Source: Ehretia macrophylla (lineage: Eukaryota; Streptophyta; Magnoliopsida; Boraginales; Ehretiaceae). From it: a stretch of DNA of 64,000 nt. The translations under genes were made by a program, and so were the position numbers. Of the stretch, positions 32,327-45,874 are shown piece by piece. Position 1 is the first letter of the stretch, and each line of letters opens with the position of its first letter. The stretch covers positions 97,398,850-97,462,849 of the forward strand of contig CM075770.1 in assembly GCA_037974665.1 (NCBI GenBank), given 5' to 3'. Under the pieces are notes generated by a model that was not told where the DNA came from, did not search any database, and saw nothing but the letters and a program-made list of their open reading frames with translations.

Positions 32327-35300
32327 CTGATGAGCGTGAAAATGAATGTCCGCATGAGCTTAGTGATCCGACCTTAACTACCTGACTTGCAAAACAAGAG
32401 AATGAATCGCAGGGGTGACGACCTGTGTTTTCCTTCGGGTGTGAGAGTGATTAGTATATTCGAGCTCAACGGTAGGTAGTTGAGAGTAATTAATGTGCGA
32501 GAGTTACCTCATGATAGTGTGTGGAGGGGCTATTTATACTGTCACGCCCCGACCCAACCCCATGCTAAAAGGTTAAGTCTGGACCCGACAAACGGACAGA
32601 ATCTCCTCCATACCGTGGACTATCGAAATACTTGTAAACAGAAAATTTAGCCACAAATATGCACCACATCACTTCCAACCAACACCCCCAACAATACCCA
32701 GCTTCAAGGCCATCCGAGCCTTAAGCACAATAAAACATTATTACACATACAAGCATGCAATTAATAATTCTTGATTCTTTATCTTTTGTCCGCTTATCAT
32801 ACCACTCTATGTTATTAATTGGACTTCCTTATAATTTAAAGCCCAACCACCAACCATAATATTAACACCCTAAGCATGCAACAAAACGAGGAGTAGAATT
32901 ATAAGTTATTACAGTCTACTACCAGACAGGCCATATAATACTAGCTATTACAATCCTTCAACACACCAAATATATACATGCCCATAGGCCCAAAATATAC
33001 ATAACATAAAACAAGCAAAGTCTTCACATATCTACAAACACACTCCAACCTCAAGCAACTCAAGCAATCAAGGCAATTCCTCAGTGTGCACCTCTTTTTT
33101 TGTTCCCTCAACAACAACAACAAGCTGGGGGTCTACCTCAGCACCTTCTGAAACATGTTAGCGAGGTATGAGCAACTACAATTGCCCCGTGAGGGATATA
33201 ATCTACCGGGTCGTGTTATGCAACATATAACATAGATAAAACATTTATCAACTAAGGAACAATTTAAATGACAAGTTACCACACATTAAAAAGGATACAT
33301 TTCACTTAAACCCCAACACTCCAGTCTTCACTTGATCTTCAATCACGAACCACGAACCTCGATCAATGTGCTGGCATAAACCCCAATCACTTCAGTAGGT
33401 GTACTCCAGATGTACCACGAGAATCCTACCTCTGGCAATCTCTGAACCAGGCGAGTGAGAGACTAGAGCACAAAGATCGAATTTCCACTAGTAAGTCGGC
33501 TGCCGCCCAGCCGATATCCAATACATCCACCGCTGACACTATAGTTGCGCAACCACTATGCAATACACTCAAACAATGACAATACAACAATACTATATAG
33601 TAATAACACATAAGAGGGACAACAAAGTAGGTTGCCCTCGAAAACAGTTAGAATATAAGCATAATCTTGCAATTAGCTAAATGAACAAAAAGGGGTCTAT
33701 AACATATTATTCACGAAACTTTACCGAAAGCTCACAATTATCTTAGAAGTACTTTTAAACACATAAAAAACATTTACAAGGCCATAGATGTGCAAAACTA
33801 CCGATTTTTCACTTTTTTCCCTTGTAACTTAAGCTAATTAATTCCAAATCAAAAGGCAAGACTTTAGATTCATGAGTGAGCTATTTCATACTTTTAATTA
33901 CACCTTATGGCACCCCTAAGACCCTAGAATTTACCTAATGACCTGCAATTATCACAAGAGCCCCGATTACCCTTTTGTGAGTTTGTACTACACGTACCCT
34001 AATCGAAACTCTACCGGGAGTTAGAAAAGTATATCTAGCACCTACATAGCCTAAAAATACCAAATGTGATGCCCAAATTAACTCGGATTTACTATACACC
34101 CGAAATCCCTTTCTAAAAGTCGCTAATTTTGCATTTTTACTAAGTTACGAACAATTAAACTTCACGGGGTTATTAATCTACCTTCATTAGCATCTAAAGC
34201 ATCTAATTGAAGCATTGAATCAAGCTACAAAGCACGTTTTCTCAAAACCCTAAAAACGTGCACTATTCATTGTCTTCTTCAATAGCGTATTCAAAATTTT
34301 CCATAACGAAGCTTTAAAAACTTCACAACTAGGTCTCTAGCATATGTATACATCATATATCATAATTTTCAAGCATTTAATAAGCATTTACTAACAAATC
34401 TATAAAATCAAGAAAGTTGTAAACATTTAGAAAATGAAAAAGAAATGCTTAAATCCCTCACCAAATGCTCTTAGGATGCTAGGAGAGGCTTAGTTGCACT
34501 TGGAGGGGATTAATATGAGGTCAAAGTGAAGATTTGTAAGCAAAGTTTGAAATTTTCTTCCTCCTTTTGGCTGCTGCAGGGTCACGAGTTTAAGGGGGGC
34601 GGATTTGGTAATTTTCTTTTGTTTTTTTATGCTCTTTTGTATGTATATATGTCCTAATGTGTATATATAATATGTTACATGTATATGTGTGTGTGATGAA
34701 AACTTAAAGTAAGCCAAAATAACTTAAAATAAGTCTAATGGTGTAATCAAATATTAGCTAGCTCAAAATAGTGTTAGACTACGTTACACTATTCAACAAA
34801 CCGCTAAAACATTTTCTAACCGAATGCTCCTAATGCATTTTGCTCAAACGTTCATTTTTCTCATTCATCAAATAAGTGATATAGTTTAGGAAAAATGCTA
34901 ATTTAAAGAAAAAAAGCAGTTGAAAAATACAATGAATAGTAATCAAGAAAAGTGATAGGTAAATGCACAGTTAAAATGCACAAATAGTGAATGCAACAAT
35001 AATTAAAAGTACAGTAAAGATCTTGAGCGTCACATATACTACTTCTAGTGCCGGGCAGCAATTAATGCTTACTCCTGCCCGATACTATTCACACCTGCCC
35101 AGACTCATTGTCCAATAATTAAAGCTATTATCTAGCAAGTAAAGCTATTGTCCAATGGTCCGACTTGGGCTTGGCCTTTATGTCACCTCGGAAGTGACTT
35201 CCATGATGAGTAAACAAAATGGGTCGGGCAGGGGATCAACTGCGTAATCCCAGGTCGGGAAAGCCTTCTTGGGCTCAGGTTTACACCCCTATCATTCCCC

Positions 35301-35630
35301 CCAAGTCTATAACTTAGAAGGGGTTCTAGAGAAGTGGAATACCCTCCCGAGCCGGATATGACTGATCTGGATAAGATAACTGCCACATCATTCTACCTTT
35401 AGCTGAGATGCTGACACGTCACCACTTTGACGCGGTTACGACTTTTACCTATAAATAGGACTTGGCCACTTCAGAATTCACCTTCACTTTTTTGCAATCG
35501 AGAGCAAGGAACCCTTGGCAATGCCGTTAAGCTTGGAGTACCCAACTTGGAGAACTAAGAGATTTAAGCTCATCCTACAAGCTCAAAACACTTCCAGCCC
35601 ATTTAGACGTTAGGTACGTCCTTATTTCCC
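32327..35630 (+). repeat. LTR/5' region of a gypsy-type element, interrupted by solo LTR C
   Basis: 32327-32539 (starting TGATGAGCGTGAAAATGAATG) and 35035-35630 are one sequence split by LTR C. The right part has a plant promoter-like CCTATAAATAGG at 35449-35460 and leads into the gag-like gene at 35670. I read this as the 5' LTR and leader of the element that carries that gene. The exact 3' edge of the LTR is not clear. Confidence 0.5.
32540..35034 (-). repeat. Solo LTR C, Ty3/gypsy (Del/Tekay-like), 2.5 kb
   Basis: Ends TGTCACGCCCCGACCC (left) and GAGCGTCACA (right), with TATAC at 32535-32539 and 35035-35039, an exact target-site duplication. Contains the block at 33161-33195 shared with the other large LTRs here, in a layout that puts the element on the minus strand. 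No internal region remains. Confidence 0.88.
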
Positions 35631-35669
35631 TCTTTCGACTTCTTTTCCTCTTTATATTTGCATCCAAGT

Positions 35670-36705
35670 ATGGGGATGTCAGATTCCGAAGATAGTCAAG
35701 CCATGAAGGCCATGTCATATGGTGGGGAGGAGGAGAACCCTTCCAGCTTGGGGATCCACCTTAACGGGACCAACCAGAGGAGAGTTCAAGTACTTTATCC
35801 CCGCAAGAAGAGAGGTCAAAGCCAGATTCAGCTTGGGGAGACAATGATGATGAGTACTAGATCCTCGAGGTCAAACAGACTTAGGGAGAGGCTAAGGTGG
35901 ACCACATGGCCGGATTCACCAATGTAGAAGAAGGGGTTGACAATAGATCACCCTTGAACAAGTTAGAGGGGCTGGAGATACCGATGGAGAACATAGGCAC
36001 CCTTTTTCAAAATATAGTTCATGCCGAACCGATAGCGGTTGAGCCTTAGCCAAGCTCAAAAACTAAAATGAGTAGAAAAGCTCACATCTTGTCAGGTTAG
36101 GGCAAACATATATTTGTCTATTGCTAGAGGGAGTGTCATTCGAACCGTTGCTAACGCAAATAGACTGATGAGTGAATAGGCCGTTACCTTGGACTACAAG
36201 CTTAAGGTGCCAGGTCGGCACAACTTTGCTTGCTACCCGCTAAAGGACCATTTGACCATCTATGACTTGGCTTTCGATATCATCTGGTTATCTCTGTCTT
36301 CTTACCTGAATGACATTCTGCACCACTTCGAGCTCAGCCCAGTCAGTTGGCTCCTAATGGCTGGGCATACATGATAGCATTTTATGTTCATTGCTGACAT
36401 AGGAATGTTGTCCCGACCTTGAACCTGTTCCAATAGTTCTTCGTGTGCAAGCCAAATCCGGGGCTACAGGATGGTTCCACTTCTGTTCCTGGCCAGACCA
36501 CGCACTCTTCACACAATGGAAATCTTCCAACAAGGGTTGGCATAACAACTACTATTTTGTCTGGTCGGTCACTAACCCAGGGGTGTCAAGGACTTGGACA
36601 CCAGGTTTAAAGAAGGGTGTCAATAAACCCCCGAAGCTCTCCAGCTCAGAACGTACCACAGCAGATATGCTCGGAGCATGAGAGTATCTGCTTGATATAG
36701 ATTAT
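35670..36705 (+). pseudogene. Gag-like gene of a 'putative gypsy type transposon', frameshifted
   Basis: Starts at an ATG (35670; a second in-frame ATG follows two codons later), giving MGMSDSEDSQAMK, then RKKRGQSQ and SSRSNRLRERLRWTTWPDSPM. Later segments in shifted frames (36189-36374: VPGRHNFACYPLKDHLTIYD, YLNDILHHFELSPV; 36445-36681: SGATGWFHFCSWPDHALFTQ, GWHNNYYFVWSV) match the plant gypsy-type transposon domain (Pfam 'Transposase_28' type), a gag-associated protein. At least two frameshifts and several stops break it. LTR D interrupts it after 36705, and it seems to resume at 43412. Confidence 0.6.
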
Positions 36706-39700
36706 CACCTCTTATAACACCACGATCTTTCACGAGACCGGAGCCCCAATCTAATACCCTATGGCATGAAAAATAAGGAAAAACGAACGGAGTTTCTCCT
36801 GTTTTTAGGCCTAACTAGTTCCCTATAAACAAAAGATAAAACAACAACCACATTCTACAATATTCTCAACAACTCCAAACTCCAACCACGCAACTTTCCT
36901 AGAACTAAGGCCATTTGAGCCTTAGTCTACGACATTAAAGACATACAAGCATGCACTCATAAACTGTTGAAAGTCTGTGTTTATAATTTCACTTATCATA
37001 CCACTTTAATCTTTTCTATTTAACTTTCTTATAATTTAAGTCAACCTACCATTCTCCATTCAACCATGCAAGCATATAGTCCATTAGGCAACATAATAAA
37101 CTTAGATTACTTTCCTCAAAAGCATACAAATATACACAAGACACATAGGTCTTAAAAGCAAACATATACACAGCAAGGTCGCATCCAGCACATAGGCATT
37201 CAATAATGCATCCGAACTTCTTCTTGGTACCCAAGCACTGCCTTTCCTGTAAAATGTTAAAAGAGGGGTGAGCATACAATACATGTATACTCAGTGAGGC
37301 AGGGGACAAGTATCTGGGAGGTTTTCACAATGGGTTTTTTGTGCAATGCGACAATTAAACACAAGAATAACAACTAAGCAATACGGAATCAATAAAGCAA
37401 TTGAATACCACACATTTCAAAAGGATACAATTTCGATAACCTTAAACTCTTCAAGCCTTGATCTTCAATCACAAACCTTGATCCTCGAACCACGAATATC
37501 TTCAATGTGCTGGCATAAACCCAAAATACTCTAGTGGGTGTTCTCCAAATGTACCCCAAAATCCTACGACCCAACACCCCTTGGCAATCTCCAGACCAGA
37601 CGAGCGAGGGACTGGGCAACCATGGTAGCCGAGGTATACCGGCAAGCCCGATGTCGCCCTGCTTCCCCAACACTACCATGCCCAAATGGTTGTGCAACCA
37701 CGATGCAATGCTCATAAGGTAATAATAATCGAAATAACTCAATAAACACATAATCAAGGGACAACAAAGTAGGTTGCCCTCGTACGTATGTTATAATTAA
37801 TAAGCATTATAACAATATAAGCAAGAGATAGGCATATTCACTCAATTCTTAACAAGGTACACATAAGTATAAGCAATTATATTAAACTACACAATTTATG
37901 AACAATAAAATAAACTAAGATGCACAAAAGAATGAAAAGTCCCTTACATTGGATCATGCTACATAAGCAAGAGAAAAGCTATATTCACTCCAACCTTTCT
38001 GGAATTAGCTCGGAAGTGTAAACCCTAGTTTTCATATAAGTATATCCTTTAGCAATTAATTATACCAAGTCTATTCACGAAACACAAACTCACAATTTCA
38101 TAAAATCCTTTGGAAACTCAAGGATACTCAGCTAACTATAAACTAGTTCTTAGTGCATTGTGAACAACACATAACATGCGTTGATATTTGATTAACAACA
38201 GCTCATTACATCTAATAAATCCTTATCCCTCACTAAGAATAACTTATCAATCAGAGTCATTTATCCTTAAGCTAAAATTAAAAGCTACATTTACATGTCT
38301 CCAATTTTCTTAATTATCTAATAGCAAGGTACAATACATAAAACACAAGGTTAAACAACTCAAGAGTAAAAGCATTACACTTAAGAAAATAAGCTAAGAG
38401 TAAATTAACTATAATTATGTCTTTAGCCAACACATAAAGCACTATATCAAACATAAACACATTAATTTTGCACTAAAGAAAAAGAGTACAAGAAAACAAG
38501 TTAACTAGTTAACTAGTGTTTCCAACATTATTAGTTGCCACTTTGAACTAGGATCAAAATACACAAGTTTACAAGCTCACTAATGTTCCTAACATTATTA
38601 GTTTAAAACTCTAAGCTAAAATTCTTTGTCACTCTAACCAAATACATTTTAACATCATAGAATTCTTAATAGTTAATAACATAAAGTTAACTTTAACTGA
38701 TTAGCCATTAACCTTCTTTTCAATCAAAAGGACTAGGTAATCAAGACAATTAATGAAATATACTCATATACATTTCATAGCTCATACACTACAAAATACA
38801 ATCTAATCTTCTATTTGCAATCATTCATAACTTCACTTGACTCAAGAATACTTCAAGTTCTTTAGTAATATCCCTTAGCCTTGTAACAACATAAAAACAT
38901 TTACTAATATATAAAGTTAAGCTAACTATAACTAATCAAAATTACACTTAACATATAAACTAAATGTCCATTACACACGTAGCTCAACTTATTAACACAT
39001 AAGAAGTTTTAACAAGCTATATAACAACGTACACAAGATATAGTCATATTCTAACAAAATAGTCAAGTCATTCAATTCATGAACTTCACTAATAGATTAC
39101 ACAAGCTATACAAATGCAATTAAACACTTTAATAATCAACTACAAGCCAATTACCAATATTTTCCTCAACTTTTACATCCTAACCCCTTAGTTCATTAGT
39201 TCAATTTAAGGCACATACAACTCACAAGATACATAATTCACAAACTAACTAAACCACGCTTCTAAGGACACTTTATGGCACCACTCAAAGCCACGAAACC
39301 ACACTTTAACCTGCATTTAACTCGAAAGCCCCTTAGTGCATTTAAACTACAAGTACCCTATCTGTGCATCAACTAAGTGGCAAAATGACATTTTAAGCTC
39401 CATACGCAATTAATGACTTAAAATTCAACTATCTCGAAATTCGATAAGTTTTATCGAGCAACCATTTTTACATCCTTGGAGTCCAAACCAAGTGTTAGAT
39501 CGAGTATCGGGTCACGTTTCGTTGGTCCTGAATGAATAGTGCCCATAAAACTAACTTTAACTTAATGTTCTTACAATCTATGCATTTCTAGATTATTTAA
39601 GGATCGAATCTAAGTTTATTCACTCCTAAATCATACCCAAATAACATTCAATTAAGCTCGAACACAAGATATGACAAAATCTCAAATTTTACACATCAAA

Positions 39701-39742
39701 CCCTACTTTAATTGCAAGAACAATTAATCTAGCCAACAACAT

Positions 39743-42679
39743 TGTCACGACCCCATTTTTTCTTAATTGCTAAAACGGTCTCTGATACCACAATAATGAC
39801 AAAGAATAAAATTTAAGCATACGAATCCTCAAGCAGTCTGGGACTGTGAGGCCACGGGCTTAAGAAGATCACTCCACCTAAGTCCGTTAAGGCACAATAC
39901 AATTGCCCAAGCACTATTAACCATAAAATAAAAAATCAAACCATATATTACATAACACCCATTATACAAACTTCATCACTAATAAATAATAATACAACCA
40001 CCAAGTTCGAATTACAAGACCTAGATTCACTACGTTACTTCACATAGGTCCAGCTACTACAACTAGGCCTCAAAAGAGTAATGTATAGAATTAGTTACAT
40101 AGTTAAGTGTCCACGAGATTAGTACATTACATCAAATAAATCACATGCCTAGCTCATTCTATTACGACAAAAGGTTGACCAAAATGAACAACTATTCTCA
40201 AGTCATAAGCTAAGGCCGAAACATGACATTTGTAACTCTTATTCTTGCGGTTAACACTTAATAGCTTTAAAACCTGTGATTTATAGATTAACAACCTAAA
40301 CATCCATTAAAAGAATATCACAAGTAGTTTGAAAAGACTTTCAACATTCTCCCAAAGCATCGGCCTTAAAAGGTTACAACACCTTGCTACATATTAACCA
40401 AACCAAGAACCACTTGTTCATCATCCTAATTATAGGTCTCAAAAGCATAAAGATCAATCCTAGTTAGGTATCTAGTTAACCAAAATAATATTACAACATA
40501 ATAGATTGATCAATTATAAACATGTTCTTCATAGCAAGAAGTAAATCTTCAACCAAGCACTTGAATCACAGAAGCAAGAATCCATATCATCAACTCAACA
40601 ATGATTGCCACCACGTGGGAGCTTGTTCGGCTAAACCTTACCTGAAATTGTTAAAAGAGGGTGAGCTAGATCATCGCATATAGCTCAGTGAGGAAGTGAA
40701 CAAGGTAAGGTTTTCGTAAAGGTTTTATCTTTTCGTAATTAGTTTGATAAAACATGTCATGCACACAAGGGTTAACAAACAAGAATACAACATATACAAT
40801 CAAAATTCAATAGTAGTTAAAATAATCTATCCCAAGATATCATTGGGTCCCGACCCGTAGGAGGATCAATGAGTCTTGGTAAGAGCATTCAAAACAATTA
40901 AACAACTTAGCTCTTCCAAGATATCATTGGGTCCCGACCCGTAGGAGGATCAATGAGTCTTGAAAGAGAAGGGATAAACATTTTGGTAGATGAGATATAC
41001 CAGCAAGCCCTACCTCTGACTGGAGGTCTCGTTACTACCTCGGTAGGCGAGATATACCGGCAAGCCCGTTGCCGCCCGGAGGTCTCGTTGCTACCGCATT
41101 CATTAATGGTTGCAATCGACACGTGCATTTACGATTCATATACATATACATTTACATAAGCAAGAAAGTTTAGTCAATCATATAACATATTCAAGTACAT
41201 TATATATTTCGCATTATGTAAATGTGTCAAACATTTATCATATACTCGTATGGGCACGTAAGCTTTATTAATACCAATACATAATATCAAGGAATAGCAA
41301 GAATTTGCAAACTAATACTTAACAACAACCTACCAATAGCATATACTAGATTCACCAAACAAATCCAATGCTTCTACATTAGCCTATCTTAGGAGGTAAA
41401 TTTTCCTACTTTCCCAAACTTAAAATAACCAGATTTTGCTATAGAATCGAAGCTTATCAAAATTAGATAACTTTAGAATCAAACGGAATGCAATTCAGAG
41501 TTGAAACGAATAAGATATGGCCTCCGCAATTTCACTGCGCAGAGCTGTCAAACATCCGGGCGCTCGGAAAAAGCAAGTAACGCCCGGATCGAAGCTTTCT
41601 GCCGGGCGTTGAGACCTCTATCCGGGCGACCGGATAGGGGCTGTAACGCCCGGATAGCTGGACGGGAAAGACCCAATTTTCTCCAAAATCAACCTAACAA
41701 TCCATACCACCTCCTACCATCAATCAAACATGTTCATGAGACTTCTAAGCATCATACAAGAGCTCAAACTCCACCCAAATCACCTCTCCTCAACAAACCA
41801 CAACACCCAACATACATTTTCAATTCTTAGATCTACAACACATATACACAAATTTTCATCATCCAAGCTTAGATAAGCAAGCTAAAGCAATTTAAACACC
41901 AATGAACATTAATAAACTTGAATGCATCATTTTGAAACCATTTATGAAAAATTCCCTTACCTTTGATCTTGACATAGAAAGCAAGAGAAGCAAGATAATG
42001 GCTGAAATTAGCTAGCAAATGCAAAGGAAATGGCTTAGAATTCTGCTTCATCTTCTTCTTCTCTTTCCTTCTTCTCTTTTCTCTCTTCTTTCTTCTCTCC
42101 CTTCTTTTGATCGTGTGTTGTGTGTGTTTCTGCTGTGTGTGTGTGTGTGTAGTGTTTTTGTATGTGTAAAGTGTGTTTTTGTGTGTTTTGAGCTATGTAG
42201 GAAATATCTCACAAGCGCAATACCCAAATTACCCTCTAACTAATGAATTATTTCAAGTTTGCCATTCTAGTTTTGTTTCAACTAATTAGTTAGCTAGTGT
42301 GGTGTAGTGTAATTTATTTAATTCATACGATATCTAAATCACACAAATGCATGTTTAAACACTGCAAATGCACATAAAATGATGCAAACATATGTTAAAT
42401 GATATAAATGCATTTTCAATGCTGTGAATGTATAGTATTATCATGTAGTTCTGATTTTTAATTATTTTGGTTAGTTAATTTAATTTAGTACAATTTAATT
42501 ATCATCCACAACCTCTAAGATTCTCGAATGCATGCTATTGCACTCATTTACATGTTAAACAAGATAAATGCACGTTAACTAAAATAAATGCACGTTAATT
42601 TATATAAATGCACATTAAATGATGCAAAAATATATGAAATGTTATAAAATGCATATGGGGTCTCGTGTGAGGTTTCACA
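39743..42679 (-). repeat. Solo LTR E, Ty3/gypsy, nested in LTR D
   Basis: 2.94 kb, from TGTCACGACCCC to GAGGTTTCACA, flanked by AACAT at 39738-39742 and 42680-42684, an exact target-site duplication. It shares layout with LTRs C, D, G and H. It includes a 47-bp exact duplication, a GC-rich CGCCCGG cluster and a (GT)n run near 42117-42154. Confidence 0.88.
40832..40962. repeat. Exact 47-bp direct repeat in LTR E
   Basis: 40832-40878 and 40916-40962 are identical (CCAAGATATCATTGGGTCCC to AATGAGTCTTG), with period 84 bp. A second, imperfect pair follows at about 40987-41036 and 41047-41096 (GATATACC(A/G)GCAAGCCC, GGAGGTCTCGTT). Confidence 0.85.
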
Positions 42680-42969
42680 AACATGGTCATCCAAGTTCAA
42701 AAGTGTGCTCTACAATCATAATAAGGAACATTTTAAGCATATAAAAGCATAGATAATACATTTCACAACAAATCATTAATTCCAATTTAAAACCCTAACT
42801 ATTCATGCTCTTGAATGCAAATTCTCCCTCACCTAAGACATTGAAAATGCTAGTAGAAGCTTTGGAATGCTAGAAGACTCTTGGAGAATCTTGGAGAATG
42901 CAAGATTGAAGATGAGTGTTGAAGTTTCCTTCTCCTTTTTGGCTCTTGAACCCGACGGGTTTTTTTTTT

Positions 42970-42985
42970 GGGGGGGGGGGGGGGG
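42970..42985. repeat. Poly(G)16 tract after poly(T)
   Basis: Ten T then sixteen G in the right part of LTR D. Length may not be exact because homopolymers are prone to sequencing error. Confidence 0.7.
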
Positions 42986-43411
42986 TTGGTATTTTTTTTG
43001 CTTCTTTTTTTTTCTAAGTATAATGTGTATGTGTATGTATATATGGTATGCATAATATGTGTATAGTTATATTAAGTGAAAGACCTCTAAATCTTGGTCA
43101 ATGCTAGGCCTAAAATCAATTTAAAAAAAACTATCTAGTCCAATAACTATATTTCGAATGTTTTCACTATTCACTCGCACCAAAAACTATTTTCTAAACG
43201 CGTTCTCCCAACGCACAATGCCCAAAAGCTTTTTTTCTCATTCTTCATATAGGTGATACAATATGGGAAAAAATATAAATTCAAATAATTTTGACTGTCG
43301 AAAATCAATGTGAATAATGACCATGCTTAGAGTAAGTAAATGCACATTTAAAAGCACAAAAGGGTATGCAACAGTTAATGATTATACATGATAGAGGTCT
43401 CGGGCATTACA

Positions 43412-43873
43412 CCTTAACTGGCCGAGGATATGGAAGTATAAATTGTTTGGTTCAGGGCTACCCGACGCAGAGAAAGTGTACCTTAGGCTGATCCTGGAAG
43501 AAGAAGTAAGGGGTGAGGATGAGAGATGAGAGAGGAGAGAGGAGAGGAAGAGGTGGAACATCAAAATGAGGGTCAGTTTTAAAGAACTCAGACTCGATTT
43601 CCCCACTTCCTGAGCTTATTTGTCATGTCTTACCTTCTTTCTTACGTTTATCTCCATTAGTAACTAACCTTTGCATTTTTTCAGGCATGACAAGTCGAGC
43701 TACCCTCGCTTACGAAATGAAGAGGAAGGCCAACCAAGGCCAAGATCTGTCAATGCCCAAGGACCTAGCCACGGGGCCCATTACATCCCAAGCTTCCCAA
43801 AGGTCCAAGAAGAAGCCCCCAAGCCATCAAAAGGAGTTGCCGAAGGGCCACGCTGACCCTACCAAGGAGGAAT
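43412..43873 (+). pseudogene. Continuation of the gypsy-type gag-like gene
   Basis: The reading CCTTAACTGGCCGAGGATAT resumes the frame broken at 36705. After an intron-like stretch ending in TTTTTTCAG (43684) a frame MTSRATLAYEMKRKANQGQ runs to a stop at 43878, with a Lys/Pro-rich tail (KKPPSHQKELPKGHADP). Its continuity with 35670-36705 is inference from position and composition. It is cut by LTR F. Confidence 0.4.
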
Positions 43874-45437
43874 TGTAATACCCCTAAAATTTTCTATAAA
43901 CAAAAAAAAAATTAAAATGAAAAAAATAAAATTGAAAAATTATCACAATAAATACTAGAGTAAAGTTGGAGGTGGTGGTAACCAACAACCTATTTAATTG
44001 GGAGGTATTATATATTTTAGTGGATCTTAATGATCACTAATTTGGAGCCTTTTGGAATTTCATAACTTAAGATTTAAGGGCTCAATTAATAGCTAATTTT
44101 ATCACCAAAGATGTTAAAATATTTTCATTACATATTAAGCTAACAAAGTTTGTCTATAGCACTTGTTACATAACACCATCACTCATAGGCAAGAACAAAA
44201 ATAATATTTGTTTGTTGGCTGAGTTGGAGAACACAAGTAAATCAAACGATCGTAGCAACGTTTTGATTGGCATTTACATTTGAGGCTCTAAATTTGATAA
44301 TCTTTTCATAATGTAAGTTGAGACTTCCCTTCTTTAAGATATATCTGATATTGTATGTATTAGCATTATTGAATTTAAATTTTACAACTCTCAATTTCAT
44401 ATTGATCTTCCGATTGGCTTTGAAAAGTTTTTCACGTGAATGATTGTATTGTAGTCTTACAAAATTGTTCCTAAAGTTGTGTGAAAACTTGAAAATAGTG
44501 ACATGTTCTACTTTTCTTATTAAAATTCAGTTATGTTTATGAAACAATTTCTTTTTCTTCTTCTCTTTGCTATTTAACTACGATTTCTCAAAAACATTAG
44601 TTTACTAAGCTCATGTTTTTGCTTCTTATGACAAACTTCTCATAAAATGCTTTGTTATCCTATGTTCACCAATGAGCCTTACATTTTTATATTAGTTTAA
44701 GGTATATGTAATTGATAAACTAGTTTTTAATTTCATAAACTCTTAAAATCTTTTCTAAAAGATGCATATGGTACGAGAATAATTGAGCAAACATGGGACC
44801 AAAACTTTTGAAAAAAAACATATTGCAAAGCTGTTCGTTTTTTTATGCAATATTATGGACTTTGAACATTCTGAAAAAGAATCATCTTAGTTTTAAAAAA
44901 TGTTTTTTGACATTGCTTTGAGGCTGTGTTCGAATAACAAATATTGTGATATTGAGACATTTGCATTGGTGGGGCTTGTACATCGTCTTTGTTATTGTAT
45001 CATGTAGTGCACTGCTTATTGAGGATATCCTACTAGCCTTTGGTGGTTGGGCAGAATGAACCACTTTTTGTTATTGTTTTTCCATGGTCATAGCTTATCA
45101 CGAATTTCGAAAATAATTTATTTTGCTTTGTTATTTTGAATTGGATGTTGACTTTCGTTTTGAATAAACTAATGATTTCTTTGTTATTGTTTATTATGCT
45201 ACTCATCCTTTTGAGTTTTTTTTTAAAGTATCATTGTATTGACTATTTTGTATGAATATAAGGTCCTAAACTATTTTATAAGAAAGTTTCCTTCTTATTG
45301 AGTTATACACTCATTTTGTTTTATTGCTATTTTACAGACACCGAGAAATAGAGCAACGTTTGGTGTAGGGACTCTTTATTTGATATTTGGAGTAAAGAGT
45401 TTTGAACTTTAGTTTAGGATTGACTTTTGGACTTTGT

Positions 45438-45874
45438 TGTTAGCACGTCTATTTTAAGAGACTAAATGTGGCACACTTGTCACGTCAAATATTAATTAAG
45501 ACTTGTAATAATTAAAGAAATATATTTATAGATATTTATTTGAGATAAATATCTTATGGTGATAAGTCTACTTCGAGATAATTATTAATCATGGATAAAT
45601 ATTAGTATTTTACTGAGATAATTATTCCTTGATGGGAGGAATAGATAAGTTTGAAATTTAGTTATTTATTTTGGGGGCCTAGTCTATAAATCGGCCTATG
45701 ATTTCCATCAAATCTAGGCATCAGGAGTTCCTGATATAGGCTAGAAGACACTCATATTTTGAGAGAAGGGAGATTATTTTGTGTGATTCTCAAGAAACTT
45801 TACTTGAGCAACGATGACCGGAGGTATGCAATTTTGTTTTCAGCATATTTAGATTTTATTATAATATGCTTACA
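45438..45874 (+). repeat. 5' LTR of copia-2
   Basis: 437 bp, TGTTAGCACGTCTATTTT to ATATGCTTACA. TATA-like box CTATAAAT at 45691-45698. Confidence 0.9.

Larger units (their letters stand above)
36713..43411 (-). repeat. LTR D, Ty3/gypsy (Del/Tekay-like), split by solo LTR E
   Basis: Two parts, 36713-39742 and 42685-43411 (about 3.76 kb together). The left end (TATAACACCACGATC, CACGAGACCGG) matches the reverse complement of the 3' end of LTR H at 61400-61439. The right end reads GGTCTCGGGCATTACA. The flanking gag-like frame continues across it, so it is an insertion. CACCT occurs at 36706-36710 and 43410-43414, a probable target-site duplication, though the LTR edge then falls 2 bp short of the expected CA. 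No internal region, so probably a solo LTR. Confidence 0.72.

Noticed and set aside
41501..41830. A 109-residue plus-strand frame in LTR E
   Set aside because: It lies in a solo LTR, over the CGCCCGG cluster, with no conserved domain.
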